A stretch of DNA of 64,000 nucleotides from assembly GCA_024636935.1 (NCBI GenBank), contig JAGXGC010000026.1:1-64000 (forward strand). The letters are read 5' to 3'. The translations under genes were made by a program, and so were the position numbers. The notes under the pieces were generated by a model that was not told the origin of the DNA, did no database searches, and worked only from the letters and a program-made list of their open reading frames with translations. Source of the stretch: Sideroxydans sp. GTDB taxonomy: Bacteria > Pseudomonadota > Gammaproteobacteria > Burkholderiales > Gallionellaceae. This document shows, piece after piece, positions 17,943-27,776 of the stretch (positions are counted from its first letter, which is position 1; the number at the start of each line of letters is the position of its first letter).

Positions 17943-18848
17943 TCATACCCCGCTCCACAGATACCACCAGGCACTGAGCGTGAAGAACGACAGGATCAGC
18001 CCCACTGCCACCATCAGATTCGCCAGCGGCGGGTCAAGATCATGTTCGCTGGCAACGATAGCCGCTGTGATCATGGACGGCATGGCCGCTTCGAACAGTG
18101 TGACTTGTATCGCCTGCCCGTGTGCTCCAAGCATTTGCACATAGAGCAGATAGATCGCCAATGGCGCAAGGATCAACTTGAAGCCCAATCCCAGCGCGAG
18201 ATTGCGCTTATGCTCAGCAATATGCCCCAAGCGCAACTGTAGACCTACTGACAACAGTGCCAATGGCGCCAATGTGTCGCCTAACCGTTTCAACAACACC
18301 GTGAACCAGTCCGCGTATTCCACCGGAATCAGCAGGAAGGCAATGACCATAGAGATGAACGGCGGGAATGTCGCGATGCGCTTCACGATCTGTTTGGCCG
18401 TTGGCCTTCCGGAAGAATAGATACCGGCTACGGTGATACCCAATACCGACAGTACAAAGAAAGAGCCGAGCTGATCGGCCACGATAGCCGTTGCCAGACC
18501 ATCCTTACCGTAAAAGGCATCGACCATAGGCAGGCCGAAGAAAGAGGTGTTGCCCAAGCCCCCGACCACGATCAACGCACCCGTCGTCTTGCGCGGCAGA
18601 TCCAGCCAGCGTCCTAGCGTCCAGAAGAAAGCTGCGGATAGCCCAAAAACGATCCACGCCATCAGCGCTGTCAGCACAACATCTCCGGACAGATGGATAT
18701 CGTGGATATAGAGTAGCGTCAGCGCCGGCAGCGAAACATGGATGATGAAACTATTGAGCGTAGCCGGCGCGTTGTCTGGCATGCGGCGTGATCTGCGCAG
18801 CAGCATACCCGCAACAAAACAAAGGATAAGCAGTATTAAATTCGACAT
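17943..18848 (-). CDS. AEC-family (auxin efflux carrier type) transporter
   Basis: 301 residues with ten predicted hydrophobic helices in two five-helix halves, the usual AEC plan. Marks include the start LILLILCFVAGMLLRR, NTSFFGLPM in the fourth helix region, the central loop and the C-terminal EAAMPSMITAAIVASEHD segment, where the family has its conserved Pro-Ser and Met residues. AEC proteins in bacteria export or take up carboxylates such as malate and malonate; the substrate here is unknown. It is divergent from the PilZ gene with a 50-bp gap. Confidence 0.85.
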   Translation of the reverse strand: MSNLILLILCFVAGMLLRRSRRMPDNAPATLNSFIIHVSLPALTLLYIHDIHLSGDVVLTALMAWIVFGLSAAFFWTLGRWLDLPRKTTGALIVVGGLGNTSFFGLPMVDAFYGKDGLATAIVADQLGSFFVLSVLGITVAGIYSSGRPTAKQIVKRIATFPPFISMVIAFLLIPVEYADWFTVLLKRLGDTLAPLALLSVGLQLRLGHIAEHKRNLALGLGFKLILAPLAIYLLYVQMLGAHGQAIQVTLFEAAMPSMITAAIVASEHDLDPPLANLMVAVGLILSFFTLSAWWYLWSGV

Positions 18849-18898
18849 TTGAGTAGCATATACTTCTGCCTAAATATATTTAGTACTGCACACGCCCC

Positions 18899-19372
18899 AT
18901 GGCCGATCAAGAGAACACCTCATCAACGGAAGAAGTCGCAACTGAAACCGTATCAGCCGAAGCAATATCATCTGAAGTGATAACAACCGACGTCCATTCA
19001 TCGCCATTCAATCCCGGCAATGAACAACGCCGCGAACCAAGGTTCCATGTCCACTGGCATGTCGCGACCGAGTTGGATAAACATGGCATCTGCCTCGGCT
19101 TCATCAAAGAGATATCCATCCAAGGGGCGACGCTCTATCTAGACCACGACCTCATAAAAGTGAAGAAGATCATTCTCGAGATCCAGGTTCCTGCGCTACA
19201 GCCACACACAGCGCCACATATCTTGGCTATCGACTGCCAAGTGATCTATGCGATACACGATAGCGACGAACAGATGTTCCGAACTGGCATCCACTTCGAC
19301 AAGTTCCAAGTCGAATCCGAAAAGGATTTTCTAGACCACCGACTCAAGAATTTTGAGATCGCAGCTCTCTGA
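18899..19372 (+). CDS. PilZ-domain protein (c-di-GMP receptor type)
   Basis: 157 residues. The first 40 residues are a low-complexity acidic stretch rich in Thr, Ser, Glu and Ala. From about residue 43 a PilZ domain follows: the RxxxR motif as RREPR, then a beta-barrel and EISIQGATLYL, which matches the DxSxxG motif with Glu in place of Asp. Binding of c-di-GMP uses the two Arg residues and the D/NxSxxG turn, so binding is likely but the first acidic position is changed. It is a cytoplasmic, single-domain receptor, a possible effector for the cyclases nearby. Confidence 0.8.
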   Translation: MADQENTSSTEEVATETVSAEAISSEVITTDVHSSPFNPGNEQRREPRFHVHWHVATELDKHGICLGFIKEISIQGATLYLDHDLIKVKKIILEIQVPALQPHTAPHILAIDCQVIYAIHDSDEQMFRTGIHFDKFQVESEKDFLDHRLKNFEIAAL

Positions 19373-19393
19373 CAACTTCAGCATCAAAAACTG

Positions 19394-20839
19394 TTACCCA
19401 AGATTGGCGCTGATATAGGATTTCAGCTTCACCACATCTGCATCCATCACCTCAACGCGCTGCGGCAGATCTTCGATGCCGACCATAGATTCCGGACGCT
19501 CCGGCTCTCGGCCCAATGCCTCGCGGATGGTCTCGGCGAACTTTGCGGGTAAAGCCGTCTCCAGACAGATCAACGGCAGGCTTGGGCGACGTTGCTCCAA
19601 TCCTACTTTCAGCCCATCGGCGGTATGTGTGTCGATCATCACGCCATATTCTTCCCATATCTCGCGGATGGTCTTCAAACGATCCTGATGCGAGCTCTTG
19701 CCGGAAGAAAAATGGAATTTCGGCAGCGCATCCCAATATGGCGTGTGCTTGATGTCAAAGGCTGGAGCGTCAGGTGTCGCGCCCGCATCCACCTTGCTCC
19801 AGAACTCGCGCACCTTTGCACCATCACGTCCAACCAAGTCGAACACGAAACGCTCGAAGTTGGAGGCTTTGGAGATATCCATCGACGGGCTGCTGGTCTC
19901 GTAAGTGTGTGCCGTGCCGCGCGGACGATAGATGCCGGTGCGGAAGAATTCGTCCAACACATCGTTTTCGTTGGTAGCGAGGATCAACTGACCGATAGGC
20001 AGGCCCATCATGCGCGCGATGTGTCCTGCGCAGATATTACCGAAGTTGCCGGACGGCACCGAAAACGCAACTTGCTCGTCGTTGCTTTTGGTCGCGGCGA
20101 AGTAGCCTTTGAAGTAGTACACGATCTGCGCCGACACACGCCCCCAGTTGATGGAGTTGACCGTACCGATCTTGTGCGCGGCTTTGTAAGCGTGGTCATT
20201 GGAGACTGCCTTCACCATATCCTGTGCATCATCGAAGAAACCATTGATGGCGATGTTATGGATGTTCGGGTCTTGCAGCGAATACATCTGCGCACGCTGG
20301 AAGGCACTCATCTTGCCGTTCGGTGACAACATGAACACGCGAATACCGCGCTTGCCACGCATCGCGTATTCGGCAGCGGAGCCGGTGTCGCCCGAGGTCG
20401 CGCCAAGGATGTTCAACTCTTCGTTCTGCTTCGCCAATGCGTATTCGAACAGATTGCCCAACAGCTGCATCGCCATGTCTTTGAACGCCAGTGTCGGGCC
20501 GTTGGACAGTTCTTGAATGAACACGCCCTCGCTCAGCTTGCGCAGCGGTGTGATGTCGGCAGCGTTGCTGTCGGGGCGACCGTTGCCATACACCTCGGCG
20601 GTGTAAGTCTTGCTGACGATGGCTTTCAGGTCGGCTGCCGGGATGTCGGTGGCGAACTTGGACAGCACCGCGAACGCCAGATCGGCATAAGAAAGATTGC
20701 GCCAAGCATCCAGCTCTTCGCGTGTCACTTGCGGATATTGTTCCGGCAGATACAGACCGCCGTCCGGCGCGAGACCGCCCAGCAGGATCTCGGTGAATGT
20801 TTTGGCGGGTGCGTTGCCTCGAGTGGAGATGTATTTCAT
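19394..20839 (-). CDS. thrC: Threonine synthase
   Basis: 481 residues. It converts O-phosphohomoserine to threonine with PLP in the cytoplasm. The start MKYISTRGNAPAKTFTEIL is typical of the proteobacterial form. The PLP lysine lies in the motif FKDMAMQLL, and the cofactor-phosphate loop is SGDTGSAA. Length is normal. It lies 4 bp downstream of hom, forming alaA-hom-thrC. Homoserine kinase, the step between the two, is not in this window. Confidence 0.96.
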   Translation of the reverse strand: MKYISTRGNAPAKTFTEILLGGLAPDGGLYLPEQYPQVTREELDAWRNLSYADLAFAVLSKFATDIPAADLKAIVSKTYTAEVYGNGRPDSNAADITPLRKLSEGVFIQELSNGPTLAFKDMAMQLLGNLFEYALAKQNEELNILGATSGDTGSAAEYAMRGKRGIRVFMLSPNGKMSAFQRAQMYSLQDPNIHNIAINGFFDDAQDMVKAVSNDHAYKAAHKIGTVNSINWGRVSAQIVYYFKGYFAATKSNDEQVAFSVPSGNFGNICAGHIARMMGLPIGQLILATNENDVLDEFFRTGIYRPRGTAHTYETSSPSMDISKASNFERFVFDLVGRDGAKVREFWSKVDAGATPDAPAFDIKHTPYWDALPKFHFSSGKSSHQDRLKTIREIWEEYGVMIDTHTADGLKVGLEQRRPSLPLICLETALPAKFAETIREALGREPERPESMVGIEDLPQRVEVMDADVVKLKSYISANLG

Positions 20840-20843
20840 AGCG

Positions 20844-22163
20844 TTACTTACCCAATTCTTCCATACGCAGTTTGGTCACCTTCCCAGCCACAACACCCAG
20901 CGCCTCGATCTTCACAATCGCCGCGTTGATACGTTTCTCACGTGTCTGGTGCGTCAACAAGATGAGGTCGGCCTGTGCTTCGCCTTCGCCCGGCTCTTTC
21001 TGGATCACTGCTCCGATGGATATCTGCTCGTCGGCGAGGAGACGCGTGATGTCGGCCAATGCGCCGGTCTTATCCTGCACGCGCAGTCTCAGGTAGTAGC
21101 TGGTCTGCACTTCGTCCATCGGCAATATCTTTAGATCGGACATCGCGTTCGGCTGGAAGGCCAGATGCGGCACGCGATTCTCGGGATCGGCGGTATGCAT
21201 ACGTGTCACATCCACCAGATCGGCGATCACAGCGCTTGCGGTCGGCTCTGCCCCCGCACCTTTGCCGTAGTAAAGCGTAGGGCCGACTGCATCGCCATGT
21301 ACCAGCACTGCATTCATCGCACCTTCTACATTAGCGATCAGTCGCTTGCTCGGGATCAGGGTCGGGTGCACGCGCAATTCGACGCCTTCTTCTGTGCGCT
21401 TGCTGATGCCCAGCAGCTTGATGCGATAGCCGAGTTGTTCGGCGTACTGGATATCGATGGCGTCCAGTTTGGAGATACCTTCGATGTGCGCTTTGTCGAA
21501 TTGCACCGGAATGCCGAATGCCAGCGATGCCAGCAAAGTGATCTTGTGTGCTGCGTCCACACCTTCGATGTCGAAGGTCGGATCGGCTTCGGCATAGCCC
21601 AGACGCTGCGCTTCTTTCAGCACGACATCGAAGTCCAATCCCTTGTCGCGCATCTCGGACAGGATGAAGTTGGTGGTGCCGTTGATGATGCCAGCGACCC
21701 ACTCGATACGGTTCGCAGTCAAACCTTCGCGTACCGCTTTGACGATGGGAATGCCGCCTGCAATCGCCGCTTCAAAGGCAACCATCACGCCCTGCTCCTG
21801 AGCTGCCTCGAAGATCTCGTTGCCATGTGTTGCGAGCAACGCCTTGTTGGCGGTGACCACATGCTTGCCATTCGAAATCGCTTTCATCACCAGCTCTTTG
21901 GCCACGCCATAACCACCGATCAGTTCGATGACGATATCCACTTCCGGATCGCTCACCACCGCAAAAGCATCGTCCGTCACGCGGCAAGTGCCTTCGGTGA
22001 TCTTTCGTGCCAAATCCAGATTGCGGTCAGCAACCATGGTGATTCGGATAGGGCGACCTGCGCGGCGGGTGATCTCTTCCGCGTTGCGTTGCAGCACAGT
22101 GAAGGTGCCGCCGCCGACAGTACCGATACCCAGAAGACCTACATTGATTGGCTTGATGCTCAT
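20844..22163 (-). CDS. hom: Homoserine dehydrogenase
   Basis: 439 residues from the ATG at 22163 (MSIKPINVGLLGIGTVGGG). The open frame begins earlier but overlaps the end of alaA. It reduces aspartate semialdehyde to homoserine. The Rossmann motif GIGTVGGGT is at the N-terminus, the catalytic region is around GIINGTTNFILS and AEADPTFDIEG, and a C-terminal ACT domain (YYLRLRVQDKTGALADIT) gives feedback control by threonine. Middle gene of the alaA-hom-thrC unit, 13 bp after alaA. Confidence 0.96.
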   Translation of the reverse strand: MSIKPINVGLLGIGTVGGGTFTVLQRNAEEITRRAGRPIRITMVADRNLDLARKITEGTCRVTDDAFAVVSDPEVDIVIELIGGYGVAKELVMKAISNGKHVVTANKALLATHGNEIFEAAQEQGVMVAFEAAIAGGIPIVKAVREGLTANRIEWVAGIINGTTNFILSEMRDKGLDFDVVLKEAQRLGYAEADPTFDIEGVDAAHKITLLASLAFGIPVQFDKAHIEGISKLDAIDIQYAEQLGYRIKLLGISKRTEEGVELRVHPTLIPSKRLIANVEGAMNAVLVHGDAVGPTLYYGKGAGAEPTASAVIADLVDVTRMHTADPENRVPHLAFQPNAMSDLKILPMDEVQTSYYLRLRVQDKTGALADITRLLADEQISIGAVIQKEPGEGEAQADLILLTHQTREKRINAAIVKIEALGVVAGKVTKLRMEELGK

Positions 22164-22176
22164 GGTTCTCTTTCTC

Positions 22177-23412
22177 TTAGTTGGTGCCGTGACGTTTGCG
22201 GTAATTCTCAAGGAAACGGGCGATACGATTGATGGATTCGACCAGATCATCTTCAATGGGCAGGAACACCACACGAATATGGTCCGGATGGATCCAATTG
22301 AAACCGGAACCCTGCACCACCAGCACCTTCTCCTCTTCTAGTAGCTCAAGGATGAATTGCTGATCGTTCTCGATCGGATATATCTTAGGATCGAATCGCG
22401 GAAACAGATATAGCGCCGCCTTAGGTTTGATACAAGTAACCCCAGGAATGGCGGTCAACATCCTGTACGCGATATCACGCTGCTTGGCTAAACGCCCACC
22501 CGGCGCCACCAGATCGTCGATGCTCTGGTAGCCGCCCAATGCTGTCTGGATCGCGAACTGTCCCGGCACGTTGGAACACAGGCGCATCGAGGCGAGAATG
22601 GTCAGGCCGTTGATGTAGTCCTGCGCATGCTTCTTCTCACCCGACAGCACCATCCAACCTGAGCGATAGCCGCAGGCACGGTAGTTCTTGGACAGGCCGT
22701 TCAGCGTGACGAACAACACGTCATCGGCCAGCGAGGCAATGGATGTGTGCTTGGCGCCGTCGTACAGCATCTTGTCGTAGATCTCATCGGCGAAGATCAC
22801 CAACTGGTGTTCGCGTGCGATCTGGATGATCTCTTTCAGGATGTCGTCCGAATACAGCGCACCGGTCGGATTGTTCGGGTTGATGATGACGATGGCGCGC
22901 GTGTTCTCGTTGATCTTGCTGCGCATGTCCTTGAGATCGGGATTCCACTCCTTGGCTTCATCACACAGATAGTGGTGCGGCGTACCGCCGGCCAGCGTCA
23001 CCGCTGCAGTCCACAAGGGATAGTCCGGTGCCGGCACCAATACTTCATCGCCGGTATTGAGCAGCCCCTGCATCGCCATCACGATCAGTTCGGAGGCACC
23101 GTTGCCGATGTAGATGTCATCCAGGCCTACGCCTTTGATCTTCTTGGACTGGCAGTAATGCATGATCGCCTTACGCGCGGCGAACATGCCTTTGGAATCG
23201 GAATAGCCCGATGAATTCGGCAGATTCAGGATCACGTCCTGCTGGATCTCTTCCGGCGCTTCGAAACCGAACGGCGCTAGGTTGCCGATGTTCAGCTTGA
23301 TGATGCGCTGGCCTTCTTCTTCCATCAGCTTGGCGCGCTCCATCACCGGCCCGCGAATGTCATAGCAGACGTTGGAAAGTTTGGACGACTTCAGTAAGGG
23401 TTTCACTATCAT
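22177..23412 (-). CDS. alaA: Alanine-synthesising aminotransferase (AlaA type)
   Basis: 411 residues, a fold-type I PLP aminotransferase. Marks are NIGNLAPFGFEAP near the start, the active-site lysine in GLSKNYRACGYRSGWM and the Arg in IRVVFLP that binds the substrate carboxylate. It uses glutamate and pyruvate to make alanine in E. coli. The order alaA-hom-thrC is common in betaproteobacteria. The start is an ATG at 23412; a 127-bp gap to the plus-strand gene holds the divergent promoters. Confidence 0.9.
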   Translation of the reverse strand: MIVKPLLKSSKLSNVCYDIRGPVMERAKLMEEEGQRIIKLNIGNLAPFGFEAPEEIQQDVILNLPNSSGYSDSKGMFAARKAIMHYCQSKKIKGVGLDDIYIGNGASELIVMAMQGLLNTGDEVLVPAPDYPLWTAAVTLAGGTPHHYLCDEAKEWNPDLKDMRSKINENTRAIVIINPNNPTGALYSDDILKEIIQIAREHQLVIFADEIYDKMLYDGAKHTSIASLADDVLFVTLNGLSKNYRACGYRSGWMVLSGEKKHAQDYINGLTILASMRLCSNVPGQFAIQTALGGYQSIDDLVAPGGRLAKQRDIAYRMLTAIPGVTCIKPKAALYLFPRFDPKIYPIENDQQFILELLEEEKVLVVQGSGFNWIHPDHIRVVFLPIEDDLVESINRIARFLENYRKRHGTN

Positions 23413-23539
23413 TCACTCAAATGGACCCGGAAACGCGAGCCACAGCCGATGGTAGAATCCGACGCAACCCCGCAATTTCCGCAAGGGACGGGATTTTACC
23501 TGCGCCAGCCCTGATGCGGCAAACGATTGGAGAGAAGAT

Positions 23540-23908
23540 TTGGCCCTGCACCTAGAGAAAGTCTCACACCTGAAGACCTTCACCGGACACGGCGATGGCT
23601 ACGTTGTCGTCAACGACAAGCGCTATGAACAGGCCGTTGTCGTCTCTGCCCGTACCGTACAGACCGACTGGCCAGCCACTGACTTCGCCAGTCTGACAGC
23701 CGAACATTTCGACTATTTCCTCGAAATGCAGCCTGAAGTGCTGCTGCTGGGCACCGGAAAACTACAACAATTCGCCCATCCCAAGCTGCTCCAGCAGCTG
23801 ATGAAAGCTGGTATCGGCATCGAATTCATGGACACCGCCGCCGCCTGCCGCACCTACAACATCCTCGTCGCTGAAGACCGCAAGGTAGTGGCGGCAGTAC
23901 TGCCATAA
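23540..23908 (+). CDS. Mth938-like (DUF498) domain protein
   Basis: 122 residues from a TTG codon with GGAGAG upstream; no ATG start is near. It has the small alpha/beta fold typical of this family, with PEVLLLGTGKLQQFAHPKLLQQLMKAGIG, the conserved core of Mth938/NDUFAF3 proteins. In mitochondria NDUFAF3 helps assemble complex I; the bacterial role is not known. It sits 9 bp before the MoxR gene and may share its transcript. Confidence 0.8.
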   Translation: MALHLEKVSHLKTFTGHGDGYVVVNDKRYEQAVVVSARTVQTDWPATDFASLTAEHFDYFLEMQPEVLLLGTGKLQQFAHPKLLQQLMKAGIGIEFMDTAAACRTYNILVAEDRKVVAAVLP

Positions 23909-23917
23909 GGAAACCTC

Positions 23918-24835
23918 ATGACTGAAGCTTTAAAGAATGTCATCAACCAGACCGAACAGGTCATCCTCGGTAAACCGCAGCAGATCCGCCTCGCGCTGAC
24001 CTGCCTGTTGGCGCGTGGCCATCTATTGATCGAAGACATGCCCGGTGTGGGCAAGACCACTTTGGCGCACGTACTATCGGCCACGCTGGGCCTGCAGTTC
24101 CAGCGCATCCAATTCACCAGCGACATGCTACCCGCCGATATCCTCGGGGTTTCCATCTATCAGCGTGAGAGTGGTGACTTCAAGTTCCATGCGGGACCGA
24201 TCTTTTCGCAGATGATCCTTGCCGATGAAGTGAACCGCGCCACACCCAAGACGCAGAGTGCTTTACTTGAAGCCATGGAAGAGCACCAAGTCACCAGTGA
24301 AGGCGAGACACGCCCATTGCCTTCACCGTTTTTCGTCATCGCCACGCAGAACCCGACCAACCAGATCGGCACCTTCCCGCTGCCGGAATCCCAGCTCGAC
24401 CGTTTCATGATGCGCATCCAGCTCGGCTATCCGGATGCCATCGCCGAGCGCGGCTTGCTGTCCGGCGTGGATAGGCGCGACCTGATCGCCGAACTCAAGC
24501 CGCAGATGCAGACCAGCGAACTATTCGAGTTGCAGGCGCAAGTACGCAAGGTGTTCGTTTCCCCTGCCCTGCTCGACTACGTGCAAGCCATCTTGCGCCA
24601 TACCCGCGAATCAGCACGCTTCGTGCACGGTCTGTCGCCGCGTGCCGGACTCTCGCTGTTAGCCGCCGCCCGTGCTTGGGCACTGCTCGCCGGACGCGAT
24701 GCCGTCATCCCCGAAGACGTGCAAGCCGTATTGCCCGGCGTCGCCAGCCACCGTTTGCAGAGCGTGCACGACACGCAAGCCTCCGATGGCGAAAAACTGG
24801 CGCGCGAACTGATTGAGGCGGTCGCCATCCCTTAA
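23918..24835 (+). CDS. MoxR-family AAA ATPase
   Basis: 305 residues. Walker A is MPGVGKTT (about 43-50), Walker B is MILADEVNRATPKTQSALLEAME, and sensor 1 is VIATQNPTNQIGTFPLPESQLDRF, the standard MoxR layout. These ATPases act as chaperones for von Willebrand-type or membrane partners. The gene is first of three, with a DUF58 protein 9 bp later and a transglutaminase protein overlapping that. Confidence 0.9.
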   Translation: MTEALKNVINQTEQVILGKPQQIRLALTCLLARGHLLIEDMPGVGKTTLAHVLSATLGLQFQRIQFTSDMLPADILGVSIYQRESGDFKFHAGPIFSQMILADEVNRATPKTQSALLEAMEEHQVTSEGETRPLPSPFFVIATQNPTNQIGTFPLPESQLDRFMMRIQLGYPDAIAERGLLSGVDRRDLIAELKPQMQTSELFELQAQVRKVFVSPALLDYVQAILRHTRESARFVHGLSPRAGLSLLAAARAWALLAGRDAVIPEDVQAVLPGVASHRLQSVHDTQASDGEKLARELIEAVAIP

Positions 24836-24844
24836 GGGAACGCG

Positions 24845-25813
24845 ATGAAGTTTCCAAATATTCGCAGCTCGCTAAAGCTGAAGTTCCGTAACTGGGCCTT
24901 CCGCCGCACGGTCGAGACCGGCACGGTGCAGCTCAATCAGCGTCGCATCTACATCCTGCCCACACGACAGTTCTTCGGCTTTGGTTTCGTGCTGATACTG
25001 ATGCTGCTGGGCGACATCAACTACAACCTTAGCTTGGGCTACGTGCTCACCTTTCTGCTGGCCACCACCGGCGGTCTTTCTATGCTGTACGCCTTCCGCA
25101 ACATGGCGCAGCTGGAGATACATGCCGGTTATGTGGAGCCGGTGTTCGCAGGGGAGCAGGCGCGCTTCGTATTCCACTTCAACAATCCCGGCACACTGCC
25201 CCGCCACCAGATACATCTGCACGATGATGATGGACACAAGACCGTGTTCGACCTTCCAGCGCAGACTTCCACGCCGATCGAATTGGCACTGCCTGCGACC
25301 CAGCGCAGCTGGCTGGACAGTGGCCGCCTGACGCTCTATACCCGCTTCCCGCTCGGCCTATTCAATGCTTGGAGCTACATCCATTTCGACGTGCGCGCAC
25401 TGGTCTATCCCAAACCGGCTTCACCTCAGCCATTGCCCATCGCCGCCGCACCGGATGGCAATGGCAAGACGACGATACGCGGCGATGAAGACTTCGCCGG
25501 TCTGCGCAACTATGTGCCGGGCGACGCCATGCCGCGCATCGCTTGGAAAGCGTTGGCTCGCGAGCAAGGCCTGCAGGTGAAAGAGTTCTCGGCACAGCAG
25601 GGTCAACAGTTGTGGCTGGATTGGTCGCAACTGCCGGACATCGCACTGGAGCGCAAACTGGAACTGCTCACGCGCTGGGTACTGGATGCGGACGCACAAG
25701 GATTTCAATACGGATTGCGAATGCCTGATGGGGAAGTGATCCCGCAGCACGGAGCGTCGCATCGCGCGGAATGTCTACGCAGACTGGCCTTGTTCGGTGT
25801 GCAGCCATCATGA
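24845..25813 (+). CDS. DUF58-domain membrane protein
   Basis: 322 residues. Two hydrophobic helices near 39-75 (FFGFGFVLILMLLG, LGYVLTFLLATTGGLSMLY) anchor it, with a beta domain in between and the DUF58 core GDEDFAGLRNYVPGDAMPRIAWKALARE at about 215-245. Its stop overlaps the next start (ATGA). DUF58 proteins are the usual partners of MoxR ATPases. Confidence 0.88.
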   Translation: MKFPNIRSSLKLKFRNWAFRRTVETGTVQLNQRRIYILPTRQFFGFGFVLILMLLGDINYNLSLGYVLTFLLATTGGLSMLYAFRNMAQLEIHAGYVEPVFAGEQARFVFHFNNPGTLPRHQIHLHDDDGHKTVFDLPAQTSTPIELALPATQRSWLDSGRLTLYTRFPLGLFNAWSYIHFDVRALVYPKPASPQPLPIAAAPDGNGKTTIRGDEDFAGLRNYVPGDAMPRIAWKALAREQGLQVKEFSAQQGQQLWLDWSQLPDIALERKLELLTRWVLDADAQGFQYGLRMPDGEVIPQHGASHRAECLRRLALFGVQPS

Positions 25814-27747
25814 AGCTCACAGCCCAACTCACCTACGGCCTGATCGCCTGCATATTGCTGGTGAGCGCACCGCATGCCGACCATCTTCCCATCTGGGTCA
25901 GCGCCGAATGCGGCGCACTGCTGCTGTGGCGCGCTTATCTGGCACGTAGTGGCAAAGCGCTGCCGCCACGCTGGCTGCTGTTGGGTATCACCGTGCTCAG
26001 CGTAATGGCGATCGCGGCGACCTTCCGCTCTCTGTTCGGACGCGAGGTCGGCGTCACCCTGCTCATCCTGCTCTCCACGCTGAAGCTGCTGGAACTTAAA
26101 GCAGTGCGCGATGCGACCATCGTGGTCTATCTGTCGTGCTTCATCATCATCACCAACTTCTTCTACTCGCAGAGCATCCCGACTGCACTGTTCATGCTGG
26201 CGACTTTGCTGGTCATCCTGGCAACATGGGTGCATCTGCAAACCGGCACTCTCGCTTTCAAACCCCGACTGCGCATCGGCGGCATACTTTTGTTGCAAGC
26301 GATTCCCCTGTCGCTCATCCTGTTCGTGCTGTTCCCGCGCGTGCAAGGCCCGCTGTGGGGGCTGCCGCAGGATGCCTATGCCAGTAGCGGCCTGTCCGAC
26401 ACCATGTCGCCGGGCACCATGAGTAAACTCTCGCTGAACGATGCGGTGGCGTTCCGCGTCACGTTCGATACTGCCGCGCCCTCCCGAGACCGCATGTATT
26501 GGCGAGGCCCTGTACTGTGGGATTTCGACGGTACGACTTGGAAACGCGGCCGCAACCCCACCACGCTCGAAGGTGTAGTGGAAGATACCGGTATGCCTCT
26601 CAGTTACGCCGTCACATTGGAACCGCACAACAAACGCTGGCTGTTCGCGCTCGATATGCCCAACAAGCTGTCCATCAAACATCGACTTACGCCTGACTTC
26701 CAATTGCTCAGCGACAAGCCGGTGAATGCGCGAATACGCTATCAGGCCGATTCCTTCCTCAGCTATCGAGCCAATCCAGATGAACTGCCACGGCAGTTAC
26801 AACGCGCACTCGCGCTACCGCGCGGCTTGAATCCGCAGACGCAAGAACTTGCCGAAAGCTGGCGCACATCGCATCCGAACGATGATGCTGCCATCGTGCG
26901 TGAGGTGTTGCGTCATTTCAACCAAGGTGGCTATGTCTATACGCTGGAGCCGCCTCTGCTCGGCGCAAACGGCATCGACGAGTTCCTGTTCCAAACTAAG
27001 CAAGGTTTCTGCGAACACTATGCCGGCAGCTTCGTTTACCTGTTGCGTGCAGCAGGTGTGCCCGCGCGCGTGGTCACCGGATATCAGGGCGGCGAATATA
27101 ACGCCTTGGGTGATTACTACATTCTGCGCCAAGCGGATGCGCATGCCTGGGCGGAAGTATGGTTGGGCGAACGCGGCTGGGTACGCTACGACCCGACTGC
27201 CGCGATCGCCCCGGCCCGCATCGAAAGCGGCCTTTCGGCCGCCGTCAGCAACCCGGCTTCTCTGCCCTTCATGGCACGCAACCCGCCCGCTTGGCTGCGC
27301 GAGTTGCGCTTCAACTGGGACGCCATGGCCAACCAATGGAACCAATGGGTACTGGGTTACGACAACGAAACTCAGTTCGCCTTCCTCACCCGCCTCGGCA
27401 TGGAAGACATCAGCTGGCAGAAGATGGCGCTCAACATGCTGGCCGGCATCTTCACTCTGGTCGGGGTGTTCACCTTGCTGTTGTTGCGCCGCCTCGTCGT
27501 ACGCCAGACAGACCCAGTGCAGACCGTCTGGCTCAAGCTGTGCCGCAAACTGGAAAAGGCCGGACTGCCGCGCAAAGTGCACGAAGGGCCGCAGGATTAC
27601 GCGGCACGGGTCATCGCAACACATCCGGAGATCGCGGCAGACATGAACGACCTCGCCACCCGTTATGTCGCTTTACGCTATCAGGCCAGCCATGACGACA
27701 CGGCACTGTCTGCCTTCAAGCATGCGGTCTCGGCATTCAAGCTATAA
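25810..27747 (+). CDS. Transglutaminase-domain membrane protein (TgpA type, DUF3488)
   Basis: 645 residues from the ATG at 25810. Five or six N-terminal membrane helices (residues 5-180) are followed by a periplasmic transglutaminase-like domain with the triad in GFCEHYAGSF (Cys), DAHAWAEV (His) and YDPTAA (Asp). A further helix (about 550-570) leads to a short cytoplasmic tail. TgpA in Pseudomonas is essential and thought to act on the cell envelope. With MoxR and DUF58 it forms the standard three-gene operon. Confidence 0.9.
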   Translation: MKLTAQLTYGLIACILLVSAPHADHLPIWVSAECGALLLWRAYLARSGKALPPRWLLLGITVLSVMAIAATFRSLFGREVGVTLLILLSTLKLLELKAVRDATIVVYLSCFIIITNFFYSQSIPTALFMLATLLVILATWVHLQTGTLAFKPRLRIGGILLLQAIPLSLILFVLFPRVQGPLWGLPQDAYASSGLSDTMSPGTMSKLSLNDAVAFRVTFDTAAPSRDRMYWRGPVLWDFDGTTWKRGRNPTTLEGVVEDTGMPLSYAVTLEPHNKRWLFALDMPNKLSIKHRLTPDFQLLSDKPVNARIRYQADSFLSYRANPDELPRQLQRALALPRGLNPQTQELAESWRTSHPNDDAAIVREVLRHFNQGGYVYTLEPPLLGANGIDEFLFQTKQGFCEHYAGSFVYLLRAAGVPARVVTGYQGGEYNALGDYYILRQADAHAWAEVWLGERGWVRYDPTAAIAPARIESGLSAAVSNPASLPFMARNPPAWLRELRFNWDAMANQWNQWVLGYDNETQFAFLTRLGMEDISWQKMALNMLAGIFTLVGVFTLLLLRRLVVRQTDPVQTVWLKLCRKLEKAGLPRKVHEGPQDYAARVIATHPEIAADMNDLATRYVALRYQASHDDTALSAFKHAVSAFKL

Positions 27748-27748
27748 T
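27743..27748 (+). promoter_or_regulatory. Possible -10 element for queD
   Basis: A perfect TATAAT lies 34 bases before the queD start, within the last codons of the transglutaminase gene. No good -35 is seen at 16-18 bp, so it is tentative. Confidence 0.3.
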
Positions 27749-27776
27749 CCGCGCCACTTTTCACGAGGCACGCATC

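Noticed and set aside
21165-22232. A 355-codon plus-strand frame opposite hom.
   Set aside because: Antisense shadow of a well-defined gene with His/Cys/Asp-rich, non-protein-like sequence.
25705-26703. A 332-codon minus-strand frame opposite the DUF58/transglutaminase genes.
   Set aside because: Shadow frame, rich in Gln, His and Arg, with no ribosome-binding site.
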